Source of the DNA: JBBREP01 sp963716525
GTDB taxonomy: Bacteria > Actinomycetota > Acidimicrobiia > IMCC26256 > PALSA-610
Direction of reading: 5' to 3'
NCBI GenBank assembly: GCA_963716525.1
Contig: OY970315.1
Location: 4,154,001-4,218,000, forward strand
DNA: 64,000 nt
Made by a program: the position numbers and the translations under genes. Below are positions 55,025 to 63,852 of this stretch, piece by piece. The notes below the pieces were generated by a model, which was not told the origin of the DNA, made no database searches, and saw only the letters and a list, made by a program, of their open reading frames with translations. The number at the start of each line of letters is the position of its first letter. Within the stretch, counting starts at the first letter, position 1.

Positions 55025-55861
55025 CTACTCGTCGGGGTTGCTGCGGAGGTACTGCTCGATCTCGCTGGCGAGCTCGTCGGCGCTCGGGATGCGCTGGTCG
55101 AGCTGCTCGTCGATCTGATCGACGATCGCGAGCACGTCGGGCCGCTCCGCGAGCCCCTCTTCGACCTTGTCGCGGTACGCCGCGGCACGCACGTCGACGA
55201 CGCCGAGATCCAGCTCGAGCCGGGCGAGATCCATGAGCCGCACCGCGAGGCTGCGCACCGCCGGGGGTGACGGCGACCCCGACACGTATTGCGGCACCTG
55301 CGCCCACAGCGCCACCGAACGCACCCCGGCCTCGCCGAGCGCGTGCTGCACCACCGTGTTGAGACCCGTCGCGCCGAGATAGTCGTCGCGCAGCGGCCCG
55401 ACCTCCTGCGCCACGGAACGCCGGGTCGCCGACGCGAGCACCGGCACCGCGCGGCGATGCGTGGTGACCGCGGGCATCCCGCCGAGTGCGTAGGCCTCGC
55501 GCACGCGCAGGTGCCCGGCGATGTCGACGATCCACTGGGCGAACGCGGGCCAGCGGATCGACGGTTCGGGGCCCCGCACACAGATCACGTCGCGGCCCAA
55601 CCGGCCCGACCACAGCTCGACCTCCGGCCACACGATGCGCCGCACATCACCGCGTTCGAGCTGCACGGTGGGGCGCGTCTGCTGCAGGTCGAGCAGATCG
55701 GTGAGATCGATGGCGCCGAAGCGGCCGCGGCCTGACTCGCCAATCTGCTCCACGAGCAGGTCGAGCGTGCCGAGCCCGGCGAGCCCGGCGTCGACCCAAC
55801 CCGTGAAGCAGTACACGAGGACGGGGTCGACGATCTCGGGCCACTGCTCGACGTGCAACAC
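55025..55861 (-). CDS. PAC2 family protein
   Basis: 278 aa. The PAC2 domain is related to proteasome assembly chaperones of archaea and eukaryotes. It has YCFTGWVDAGLAGLGTLDLLVEQ at the N-terminus, LLDLQQTRPTVQLERGDVR, CVRGPEPSIRWPAFAQWI and ALGGMPAVTTHRRAVPV. Actinobacteria with 20S proteasomes carry several copies. The role here is unknown; no proteasome genes are in the window. Its start is divergent from the LLM pair (70-base gap). Confidence 0.85.
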   Translation of the reverse strand: MLHVEQWPEIVDPVLVYCFTGWVDAGLAGLGTLDLLVEQIGESGRGRFGAIDLTDLLDLQQTRPTVQLERGDVRRIVWPEVELWSGRLGRDVICVRGPEPSIRWPAFAQWIVDIAGHLRVREAYALGGMPAVTTHRRAVPVLASATRRSVAQEVGPLRDDYLGATGLNTVVQHALGEAGVRSVALWAQVPQYVSGSPSPPAVRSLAVRLMDLARLELDLGVVDVRAAAYRDKVEEGLAERPDVLAIVDQIDEQLDQRIPSADELASEIEQYLRSNPDE

Positions 55862-55932
55862 AGGACCACGATATGGCGGTGGCTTCCGGCGCCGGAAGCA
55901 GACGCGCGGCCCTTCACCTAGCTTCTGGCCGT

Positions 55933-56883
55933 ATGGACGTCCGGATCTTCACCGAACCGCAGCAGGGCGCTTCGTACGACCAGCTCGTGACGCTCGCCCG
56001 TCGCGGCGAGGAGCTCGGCTACGACGCGTTCTTCCGGTCGGACCATTTCCTGAAGATGGGCGACGCCGACGGCCGGCCCGGCCCCACCGACGCGTGGCTC
56101 ACGCTCGCCGGAATCGCCCGCGAGACGTCGCGCATCCGGCTCGGCACGCTCGTCACGTCGGCCACGTTCCGCCTCCCCGGACTCCTCGCGGTGCAGGTCG
56201 CGCAGGTCGACGCGATGAGCAACGGCCGCGTCGAGCTCGGGCTCGGTGCCGGCTGGTACGACGACGAGCACCGCGCGTACGGCGTGCCGTTCCCGGCCCT
56301 CGGCGAGCGCTTCGAACGGCTCGAGGAGCAGCTCGCCATCGTCACCGGGCTCTGGTCGACGCCGAGCGGCGAGCAGTTCTCCTACGCGGGCCGCCACTAC
56401 CAGCTCGCCGACTCCCCCGCACTGCCGAAACCGGTGCAGCAACCGATCCCCGTCGTCATCGGCGGCTACGGCACGGCGCGCACGCCGCGCCTCGCAGCGA
56501 GCTACGCGCACGAGTTCAACCTTCCCTTCCCGCCGCTCGACTACTACCGCACTGCGTGCGACATCGTGCGGGCCGCGTGCGAGAAGGTCGAACGCGATCC
56601 GCAGTCGATGGTGTGGTCGGTCGCGCTCGTGGTGTGCTGCGGCGAGACGGAAGCCGACATCGCGCGGCGTGCCGCGCGGATCGGCCGCGACGTCGACGAG
56701 CTGCGTGCGAACGGTGCCGCGGGCTCACCCGACGAGGTCGCCGAAAGAGTCCGCGCTTACGCCGCCGCCGGCGCGCAGCGCGTGTACCTCCAGTTCCTCG
56801 ACGTCGACGACCTCGACCACCTCGCGCTCGTCGCGGCGCGCGTCGTGCCGCAGCTCGCCGACCTACCCGGAGGAGCCTCCTGA
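55933..56883 (+). CDS. LLM-class F420-dependent oxidoreductase, first copy
   Basis: 316 aa from ATG 55933. It is a luciferase-like monooxygenase TIM barrel with DAFFRSDHFLKM, SRIRLGTLVTSATFR, GRVELGLGAGWYDDEHRAYG and PIPVVIGGYG. In actinobacteria such enzymes mostly use F420H2. The stop shares one base with the ATG of the second copy, so they are translationally coupled. A TAGCTT -10-like box lies just before the start. Confidence 0.88.
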   Translation: MDVRIFTEPQQGASYDQLVTLARRGEELGYDAFFRSDHFLKMGDADGRPGPTDAWLTLAGIARETSRIRLGTLVTSATFRLPGLLAVQVAQVDAMSNGRVELGLGAGWYDDEHRAYGVPFPALGERFERLEEQLAIVTGLWSTPSGEQFSYAGRHYQLADSPALPKPVQQPIPVVIGGYGTARTPRLAASYAHEFNLPFPPLDYYRTACDIVRAACEKVERDPQSMVWSVALVVCCGETEADIARRAARIGRDVDELRANGAAGSPDEVAERVRAYAAAGAQRVYLQFLDVDDLDHLALVAARVVPQLADLPGGAS

Positions 56884-57794
56884 TGGACGTCCAGTTCGGT
56901 GTGCACACCGGTTTGCAGCACACCTCGATCCCGGAGCTGCAAGATCTCTGGCGACGCATCGAGGAGCTCGGTTTCGACTGGATCTCGATCTGGGACCACT
57001 TCTACGCGGCCGACGCGTCGGGCAACCCGCACTGTCTCGAAGCGGTCGCGTCGCACGCCGCGCTCGCCGCCACCACGAGCCGCGTGCGCTGCGGCTCGCT
57101 CGTCTACTCGGTCGGTTACCGCCACCCGGCAGTGCTCGCGAACGCGATGGCCACGCTCGACCAGCTCGCGAACGGTCGCATCACCCTCGGTCTCGGCGGC
57201 GGCTGGCTGCGGCACGAGTACGACGTGTACGGCCTCGAGTACGGCACGCCCGGCGAGCGGCTGCGCAAGCTGGAAGAGGCGATCCAGTGCGTGCGCGGGC
57301 TCCTCACCCAGGACACCACCGACTTCGAGGGGCGCTACTTCACGCTCCGCGGTGCGCAGTGTGAGCCCAAGCCCGTGCAGTCGCGCCTGCCGATCTGGAT
57401 CGGCGGCGGCGGCGAGAAGGTCACGCTGCGCATCGCCGCGCAGTACGCCGACGGTTGGAACGTGCCGTTCATCGCACCCGACCAGTGGGCCCACAAGGCC
57501 AAGGTGCTCGACGAGCACTGCGAGCGGGTGGGTCGCGACCCGAGGGAGATCGCGAAGACCGTCAACGTCGGCATGGCCTCCACCGAGGAGGAGCTGCAAC
57601 GCCAGTTCGGCCCGATGAGCGACTACATCCGCCCGAGCGTGTTCACCGGCAGCATCCAGCAGATGGTCGACCACGCCGCCGCGTTCTGCAGCACGGGCGC
57701 GTCCACGCTCATCCTCGCGATGCGCGCCCCCTTCGACCGCGACGGCCTCGAGCACTTCGCCGCCGAGGTCATACCGGCGATCAAGGCCGCGTGA
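56883..57794 (+). CDS. LLM-class F420-dependent oxidoreductase, second copy
   Basis: 303 aa from ATG 56883 (TGATG overlap). The same fold as its neighbour with DWISIWDHFYAADASGNPHC, RVRCGSLVYSVGYRHPAVL, GRITLGLGGGWLRHEYDVYG and LPIWIGGGGEK, but it is clearly a paralogue and not a recent duplicate. The two could form a heteromer or act on one pathway. It ends overlapping the convergent acetyltransferase by 14 bp. Confidence 0.88.
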   Translation: MDVQFGVHTGLQHTSIPELQDLWRRIEELGFDWISIWDHFYAADASGNPHCLEAVASHAALAATTSRVRCGSLVYSVGYRHPAVLANAMATLDQLANGRITLGLGGGWLRHEYDVYGLEYGTPGERLRKLEEAIQCVRGLLTQDTTDFEGRYFTLRGAQCEPKPVQSRLPIWIGGGGEKVTLRIAAQYADGWNVPFIAPDQWAHKAKVLDEHCERVGRDPREIAKTVNVGMASTEEELQRQFGPMSDYIRPSVFTGSIQQMVDHAAAFCSTGASTLILAMRAPFDRDGLEHFAAEVIPAIKAA

Positions 57795-58395
57795 GGGGCA
57801 CCGGCTCGCGCCACATGGTCCACATCGTCGGACCGCCGTTCGGCACGGTGATCGTGCCCGTCACACCGAAGCCGTGGCGTTCGTAGAGCGGAATGTTCTC
57901 GAGCTTCGTGCTCTCGAGGTAGCACGGACGGTTGTCGCGGTCGGCAACGTCGGTGACGACCCGGATCAGGGCACTCGCGAGCCCGCGGTTGCGGTGCGGC
58001 GGGTCGGTGCCGATGCCCTGCAGGTACCAGTGCGGCTCGGCGGGATGCGCGGCCTGCATCACCTCGTGGGCGGCGGCGAGGCGCTGCATCACGTCGACAC
58101 CGATCGCCGCGGCCAGCGCGCCGAGCTCGCGGGCGGTCTCGGGTGCGGGCCCCTCGTCGTAGCGGCCCGGTGCCATCCAGAAGGCGGCCGCGGCGCGGGT
58201 GGTGTCGGTGTAGGCGTCGCCGTGCGGCACGTGGACCGCGCGACCGAGCACCGTGAACATCTCCTGCAGCAGCGCGAGCCGCACACCGGCATCGGGGATC
58301 GCCCACACCTGCAACGGGTCGTCGAAGAACGCGCGGGCCTGCACCGCGCCGACCACCTCGACGTCGTCGAGCGTCATGTGGCGAATCGTGTGCAC
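57781..58395 (-). CDS. GNAT family N-acetyltransferase
   Basis: 204 aa from GTG 58395. The N-terminal strand (HTIRHMTLDDVEVVGAVQARAFFDD) and acetyl-CoA loop (GTDPPHRNRGLASALIRVV) are typical; the loop reads R-N-R-G-L-A in place of Q-x-x-G-x-G/A. HWYLQGI and PCYLESTKLENIPLYERHGF follow. The form resembles small-molecule acetyltransferases of actinobacteria. Substrate unknown. Confidence 0.88.
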   Translation of the reverse strand: MHTIRHMTLDDVEVVGAVQARAFFDDPLQVWAIPDAGVRLALLQEMFTVLGRAVHVPHGDAYTDTTRAAAAFWMAPGRYDEGPAPETARELGALAAAIGVDVMQRLAAAHEVMQAAHPAEPHWYLQGIGTDPPHRNRGLASALIRVVTDVADRDNRPCYLESTKLENIPLYERHGFGVTGTITVPNGGPTMWTMWREPVPLTRP

Positions 58396-58423
58396 GCGCG
58401 CACGATACGGGAGACTGGCCGTG

Positions 58424-59375
58424 ATGGCCGGTGAGCTGCGCTTCGACCCGCTCACCCGCGAGTGGGTGAGCATCGTCGGCCACCGCCAGGCGCGGCCGAA
58501 CCTGCCCGAGCGCGGCTGCCCGTTCTGTGTGGGCGGCCTCGAGGCGCCCGAGCCGTACGAGGTGCGGTGGTTCACGAATCGCTGGCCCGCGTTCGACGCC
58601 GGCGCGCCGGTCGACCTGGCCGCCGCGGAGGCCGCCGGTATCGGCAGCGTCGCGGCGGTCGGCACCACCGAGGTCGTGTTGTTCTCGCCCGATCACGACG
58701 CCACCCTCGGCTCCCTCCCGGTCGCGCACGTCCGCCGGATCGTCGACCTGTGGGCCGAGCGCACCGCCGCCCTGTACGCGCGCGACGACGTGGAGTACGT
58801 GCTCGTGTTCGAGAACCGTGGCGCCGAGGTGGGCGCGACGATCTCGCACCCGCACGGCCAGATCTACGCGTTCGGATTCGTACCGCCGGTGCCGCGCCGC
58901 GAAGCCGATGTCGCGCACACACACGGGTGCGCGCTGTGCAGTGAGCTCGAAGCGGAGCTCGCGCAAGGCCCACCGCGTCGTGTTCGAGTCCGACACGTGG
59001 GTGGCGTACGTGCCGTTCGCGTCGGCGTACTCCTACGGGCTGCGCCTCGTCGCCCGCCGGCACGTCACGTCGTTCGCGGCGCTCGACGAGCAGGGTCGAG
59101 ACGGGCTCGCGGCCGCGTTGCACGACGTGCTCGGCCGCTACGACCGGATGTGGCGGCAGGACCCTGCCGGCGGCGCGGGCCCGTTCCCGTACCTGCTCTG
59201 GTTCCACCAGGCCGCGAAGCACGACGACGGCACCGCGCATCTCCACGCGCACACCGCGCCGCCGCTGCGCGCGCCGGGCGTGATGCGCTTCGTGGCAAGC
59301 GGTGAGCTCGGCGGTGGCACGCTGTCGAACCCGGTGGTGCCGGAGGACGCGGCGGCCACATTCCGCGCGCTGTGA
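58424..59375 (+). CDS. galT: Galactose-1-phosphate uridylyltransferase (one frameshift)
   Basis: About 316 aa if read through one frame change. ATG 58424 begins AGELRFDPLTREWVSIVG with a zinc CPFCVGG motif. The catalytic HPHGQ lies in GATISHPHGQIYAF. At about 58956-58972 the frame shifts and the protein continues as AHRVVFESDTWVAYVPFAS, WFHQAAKHDDGTAHLHAH to the stop at 59375. Both halves look functional, so an indel error or very recent mutation is likely. It overlaps galK by 4 bp; together they convert galactose to UDP-galactose through the Leloir pathway. Confidence 0.8.
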
Positions 59376-60400
59376 ACGGGACCGCGCGCGCCCCGGGCCG
59401 CGTCAATCTGATCGGCGGCCACGTCGACTACCACGAGGGCCCGATCGTCGCGACCGCGATGGAGCTCGGCGTCGAGTGCGCCTTCGCCTCTCGCGACGAC
59501 GGGCGCGTCGTCGTGCGGTCCGACTCCTTCGGCGGTGCCGCCGACATCGCGGCCAGCGGAGCCGACGATCCTTCCGGCGTGCAGCCCCGCTGGGGGCGTC
59601 TCGTGGCCGCGGTCACCACGGAGTTGGCTCGACTCGGCCGGCCGGCAGTGGGGATCGACGCGCACGTGACGTCCAACCTTCCGGCGGGCTGCGGCCTGTC
59701 GTCGAGCGCGGCATTCGAGGTCGCACTCGCGCTCGCGCTCGCGACCGCCGCTCGCTTCGAGGTGAAGCCGTTGACGCTCGCCCGGGCCTGCCAGGCCGCC
59801 GAGCTCGCGGCGACGGGCGTGCCGTGCGGTATCCAGGATCAGGTCGCGTCGATCGCAGGCGCGCACGGCCACGCGGTGCTGCTCGACTGCCGCGACCTGT
59901 CGATCACGTCGCTGCCGATCCCGGACGGCATCGGCGTCGTGGTCGTCGACTCGGGTGTCGCCCGCACGCTCGAGGGCAGCCCGTGGGCGGCGCGCCGGGC
60001 CGAGTCGTTCGCCGATGCCGAGCGCGCCGGCGTGCGCGTGCTGCGCGACGCGACCGTCGCGCAGGTCGCGGGCCGGCCGCGTGCCCGTCACGTGGTGGAG
60101 GAGATCGATCGGGTGTGGCGCTTCGCGGCGGCGCTCGATGCCGGCGACGTCGAGTCGGCCGGCGCGCTGATGGTGGCGTCGCACGAGTCGTCGCGCGACC
60201 TGTTCGAGAGCTCGCTTCCTGAGCTCGACCGGCTCGTGGAGCTGCTCGTCGGCGCGGGAGCATTCGGCGCCCGCCTCACCGGCGGCGGCTTCGGCGGCTG
60301 TGTCGTGGCGCTGGCGCCGGCGTCGCGCGCCGCGCCGATCGCGGCGGCAGTGGTCGAGCGCTACGAGCGGGAGACGGGCCGGCCGTCGCCGCGTTCGTGA
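59372..60400 (+). CDS. galK: Galactokinase, divergent first copy
   Basis: 342 aa from GTG 59372 in a GTGA overlap with galT. It is a GHMP kinase: substrate motif GRVNLIGGHVDYHEG, ATP loop LPAGCGLSSSAAFEVA, and C-terminal GARLTGGGFGGCVVAL. Canonical galactokinase has G-R-V-N-L-I-G-E-H-T-D-Y; here E is G and T is V, so specificity may differ. A hairpin terminator follows at 60501. Confidence 0.85.
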   Translation: MNGTARAPGRVNLIGGHVDYHEGPIVATAMELGVECAFASRDDGRVVVRSDSFGGAADIAASGADDPSGVQPRWGRLVAAVTTELARLGRPAVGIDAHVTSNLPAGCGLSSSAAFEVALALALATAARFEVKPLTLARACQAAELAATGVPCGIQDQVASIAGAHGHAVLLDCRDLSITSLPIPDGIGVVVVDSGVARTLEGSPWAARRAESFADAERAGVRVLRDATVAQVAGRPRARHVVEEIDRVWRFAAALDAGDVESAGALMVASHESSRDLFESSLPELDRLVELLVGAGAFGARLTGGGFGGCVVALAPASRAAPIAAAVVERYERETGRPSPRS

Positions 60401-60500
60401 GCGAACCCGCAGACGGTGCCACCGTCACCGTCGCCCGAAGCGCGTGACCCGCGTGACCCGCGGAACCCGCCGGAACGCGCCCGACGCGCGCCCGACGCGC

Positions 60501-60546
60501 CGTTGTCCCATCCGCAGCCAACGTCTTGGCTCCTGATGGGACAACG
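60501..60546. terminator. Hairpin between galK and the DUF6159 gene
   Basis: CGTTGTCCCATC (60501-60512) pairs exactly with GATGGGACAACG (60535-60546). A second inner stem AGCCAA (60516-60521) pairs with TTGGCT (60526-60531) around CGTC. It lies between the convergent stops of galK (60400) and the membrane gene (60572). The 100 bases before it carry short GACGCGC and GACCCGC repeats. Confidence 0.8.
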
Positions 60547-60571
60547 AGCGGGTGTTTGGAGGGGGTCCGGG

Positions 60572-61419
60572 TCAGAACAGGCCGGGCCTCGACGCCTGGC
60601 GGCGGGGGCGGAAGGCGCCGCGCAGCTCGGTCTCGGCGAACGCCGCCGGCGGCATGCCGTTCGCGGCGTAGTGGTACAGCGCGGTCTGGAACACGCCCGA
60701 GAGCGCGGCCGTGATCGCCAGCACGATGGCGCCGTAGACCACGGCGACCGCGACGAGCGGGACCGCCACGACCAGCGTGCCGCTCGCGACTCCGAGCGCG
60801 CCCACGAGTATCGCGGGGATGAGGGCCACGAACCCGATGATGCCGATGCCCGCGTTGGCGATCACCTGCTCGCCCCAGGTGCCCTTGAACAAGCTGGCCG
60901 AGCGCTTGATCGCGTCGCGCACGCCGATGCCCTCGATCACCAGGATCGGGAGCACGAGGAACGTCACGAGCGACCAGGCGATGCCGGCGATCATCCCGCC
61001 GATGCGGCCGATGAGGCCCCCACGCTCCTCGATCATCCGCAGGATGACCGACACGATCGCCGACACGATGGCCCACGGCAGGATGCGGTGCGCGCGGATC
61101 GCGCGCCGGCGATCGCGCTGCCCACCGAGGGCTTGCCGCCGCGCATCAGCTCGTCGGCGGCGAACACGAGCGCGGCGTTGAAGAACACCGTGATGTACGC
61201 GAGCACGAAGTAACCGAGCACGGCCACCGCAACGGCCAGCGGCTGCATCGACCCGCCGCTCACGTGCGACAGCGCGGCCACCGGGATGCCGAACGAGGCA
61301 ATGGCCAGCAGCGTGGCGATCGTCGAGATCACCGGCAGCCAGATGAGCTGCTTGTCGGAGCGCAGCAACGACCACGACGACTTGGCGAGGTCGAGCGAGT
61401 TGCGGAAGCGTCCACCCAT
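60572..61419 (-). CDS. DUF6159-like membrane protein (one frameshift)
   Basis: About 282 aa if one base is added. ATG 61419 (GGAGAA eight bases upstream) opens GGRFRNSLDLAKSSWSLLRSD, then two helices (LIWLPVISTIATLLAIASFG, AVAVAVLGYFVLAYITVFF). The frame breaks at about 61092-61112 in a CGCGCG run and continues as WAIVSAIVSVILRM, GMIAGIAWSLVTFLVLP and three more helices. The span of 848 bases is one short of a multiple of three. Members are polytopic membrane proteins of unknown role. Confidence 0.7.
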
Positions 61420-61438
61420 GAATCGGTTCTCCGTATCT

Positions 61439-61469
61439 GCGGCGTGTACCGCGCTGCGGCGTGTACCGC
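61439..61469. promoter_or_regulatory. Twin 14-bp direct repeat, candidate operator
   Basis: GCGGCGTGTACCGC occurs at 61439-61452 and again at 61456-61469, 17 bases apart, each with GCGG/CCGC ends in inverted orientation. The pair lies in the 96-base gap between divergent starts (DUF6159 gene at 61419, sulfatase at 61516). The layout fits a regulator binding two dimers and controlling both promoters. The binding protein is unknown. Confidence 0.45.
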
Positions 61470-61515
61470 ATGGTAACGGTGCGCGGCCACCACCAATTCC
61501 ACTAGGAATGTCGTC

Positions 61516-63834
61516 ATGAACGGCGCAGCGGCTGAAGACGGCTTTCAGGGTGTGATCGGACCCACATGGCGGGAGTCGACGCCCTGGTGGCCGCCCGAGC
61601 CCGAAGCGCCCGAAGGTGCACCCAACGTGCTGCTGATCGTGCTCGACGACGTGGGCTACGGCCAGCTCGGATGCTTCGGCTCCCCGATCGCCACGCCCAC
61701 CATCGACCGGCTCGCCGCCGAAGGCGTGCGCCTCGCCAACTTCCACACCACCGCGCTCTGCTCGCCGAGCCGGGCGTGCCTGCTCACGGGGCGCAACCAC
61801 CATCGCAACGCAATGGCCCGCGTCGCCGACCTCGCCCTCGGCTACCCCGGCTACTACGGGCGCATCCCCCGCCGCAACGGCTTCCTGTCGGAGATCCTGA
61901 ACACGCACGGCTACGCGTCGTACGCGGTCGGCAAATGGCATCTCACCCCCGAGGACGAGACACACATGGCCGCGCCGCGCGACACATGGCCGGTCGGCCG
62001 CGGCTTCCAGCGCTGGTACGGGTTCCACGGCGGCGAGACGCACCAGTTCGTGCCCGCGCTCTATCACGACAACCATTCCGTCGCGCCGCCCCGGTCCGTC
62101 GCCGACGGCTACCACCTCTCGGCCGACATCGCCGACCGCGCGATCGAATACCTCGCCGACCTGCGCGCCGTCGACCCCGCGCAGCGCTTCTTCCTCTACC
62201 TCGCGACGGGCGCGTGCCACTCGCCCCACCACGCGCCGGAAGCATGGCTCGAGCGTTATCGCGGTCAGTTCGACCACGGCTGGGACGCGTACCGCGACGG
62301 TGTGTACGCGCGGCAGCTCGCCGAAGGCATCCTCCCGCCCGGCACCGAGCTCACACCGCGCCCGCCGTGGGTGCCGGCCTTCGACAGCCTCCACCCCGAC
62401 GACCGGCGCGTGGCGGCCCGCTTCATGGAGTGCTTCGCGGCATACCTGTCGTACACCGATGCGCAGCTGGGGCGAGTCGTCGCGTTCCTCGAGGAGCTCG
62501 GCGAGCTCGACGACACGCTGATCGTGCTCGTGTCGGACAACGGCGCAAGCAGCGAGGGCGGGGTGCGCGGCTCGATCAACGACGTGCGTCTCTGGAACGG
62601 GCTCGCGGCCGGGCGCAAGGAGCTGCGGGCTCGCGTCGACGAGCTCGGCGGCCCGGGCGCGCACAACAACTACCCGTGGGGATGGACGATGGCCGGCAAC
62701 ACACCGTTCCAGCGCTGGAAGCGCGAGGTGCACGAGGGCGGCGTGGCCGATCCGTGCATCGTCCGGCTCCCGGCACGCACCGGCCGCGGCGCCGCCGGCG
62801 AGATCCGTCATCAGTTCGCGCACGCGATCGACGTGCTGCCCACCGTGCTCGAGCTCGCCGGCGTCGACGCGCCCGTGACGATCCGTGACGTGGCGCAGAC
62901 GTCGATCGACGGCGTGAGCTTCGCCTACGCGCTCGGTGCCAGCGGAGCGGAGGAAGCCGAGCGTCACAGCACGCAGTACTTCGAGATGCTCGGCTGCCGC
63001 GCGATCTACCACGACGGTTGGAAGGCGGTCACGTTCAAGCCGCCCGGGCGGATGTACGACGACGGCATCGACCCGGATGCACCGTTCGACGAGGACGTGT
63101 GGGAGCTCTACGACAAGCGCCGCGACTTCTCGGAGTGCCACGACCTCGCCGCGCAGGAGCCGGCGAAACTCGACGATCTCGTGGCGCAGTGGTGGGACGA
63201 GGCCCGGGCGAACGACGTGCTGCCGCTCGACAACCGGCCCCTCGCGGCGCTGGAGAACCCGCGACCCCGGCGCGCGGCCACCCGCCACCGCTACGTGTAC
63301 CACCCGGGCACCGCGCCGGTTCCAGAGGCGGTGGCCGTGAACGTGCGCAACCGCAACCATTCCATCCGCATGGCGGTGACCGTCGACGAGGGCGCGCCAC
63401 CCGAAGGCGTGCTGCTCGCGATGGGGTCGGTGCTCGGCGGGTTCTCGCTGTACCTGCTCGAGGGTCGGCTGCACTACGTGCACAACCTCCTCGGTCGCAA
63501 CCGCGACCGGGTCGCGTCGTCGCTCGTGATCGGGCCCGGCGACCACGAGCTCGCCTGCGAGTACACCCCACGACCCGACTTCTCGGGCTCGATGCGGCTG
63601 CTGGTCGACGGCGAGGAGGTGGGTGCCGGCGAGATCGCGCTGTTCACGCCGGCTCGCTTCTCGATCACCGGCGGCGGGCTGATGTGCGGGTACGAGCGCG
63701 GGCCCGCCGTGAGCGACGACTACGAAGCGCCGTTCCCGTGCACCGCAACGATCCACCGCGCGGTCGTCGAGGTGGACGGGCCCGAGCACCGCGACCTCCA
63801 GTCGGAGCTCGAAGGCATCATGAGCGAGCAGTGA
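61516..63834 (+). CDS. Arylsulfatase-type sulfatase
   Basis: 772 aa from ATG 61516 (AGGA eight bases upstream). It has VLLIVLDDVGYGQLGCFG with the first metal Asp pair, then the formylglycine signature CSPSRACLLTGR (the Cys is oxidised to formylglycine by an FGE or anSME enzyme), GKWHLTP and VLVSDNGASSEGG. The C-terminal domain (about residues 600-772) is beta-rich. No signal peptide is present, so it seems cytoplasmic. It stands between a galactokinase pair, which suggests use of a sulfated galactose-containing sugar; that is inference. No maturase gene is in the window. Confidence 0.92.
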   Translation: MNGAAAEDGFQGVIGPTWRESTPWWPPEPEAPEGAPNVLLIVLDDVGYGQLGCFGSPIATPTIDRLAAEGVRLANFHTTALCSPSRACLLTGRNHHRNAMARVADLALGYPGYYGRIPRRNGFLSEILNTHGYASYAVGKWHLTPEDETHMAAPRDTWPVGRGFQRWYGFHGGETHQFVPALYHDNHSVAPPRSVADGYHLSADIADRAIEYLADLRAVDPAQRFFLYLATGACHSPHHAPEAWLERYRGQFDHGWDAYRDGVYARQLAEGILPPGTELTPRPPWVPAFDSLHPDDRRVAARFMECFAAYLSYTDAQLGRVVAFLEELGELDDTLIVLVSDNGASSEGGVRGSINDVRLWNGLAAGRKELRARVDELGGPGAHNNYPWGWTMAGNTPFQRWKREVHEGGVADPCIVRLPARTGRGAAGEIRHQFAHAIDVLPTVLELAGVDAPVTIRDVAQTSIDGVSFAYALGASGAEEAERHSTQYFEMLGCRAIYHDGWKAVTFKPPGRMYDDGIDPDAPFDEDVWELYDKRRDFSECHDLAAQEPAKLDDLVAQWWDEARANDVLPLDNRPLAALENPRPRRAATRHRYVYHPGTAPVPEAVAVNVRNRNHSIRMAVTVDEGAPPEGVLLAMGSVLGGFSLYLLEGRLHYVHNLLGRNRDRVASSLVIGPGDHELACEYTPRPDFSGSMRLLVDGEEVGAGEIALFTPARFSITGGGLMCGYERGPAVSDDYEAPFPCTATIHRAVVEVDGPEHRDLQSELEGIMSEQ

Positions 63835-63852
63835 GCGCGCAGTGAGCGCGCG

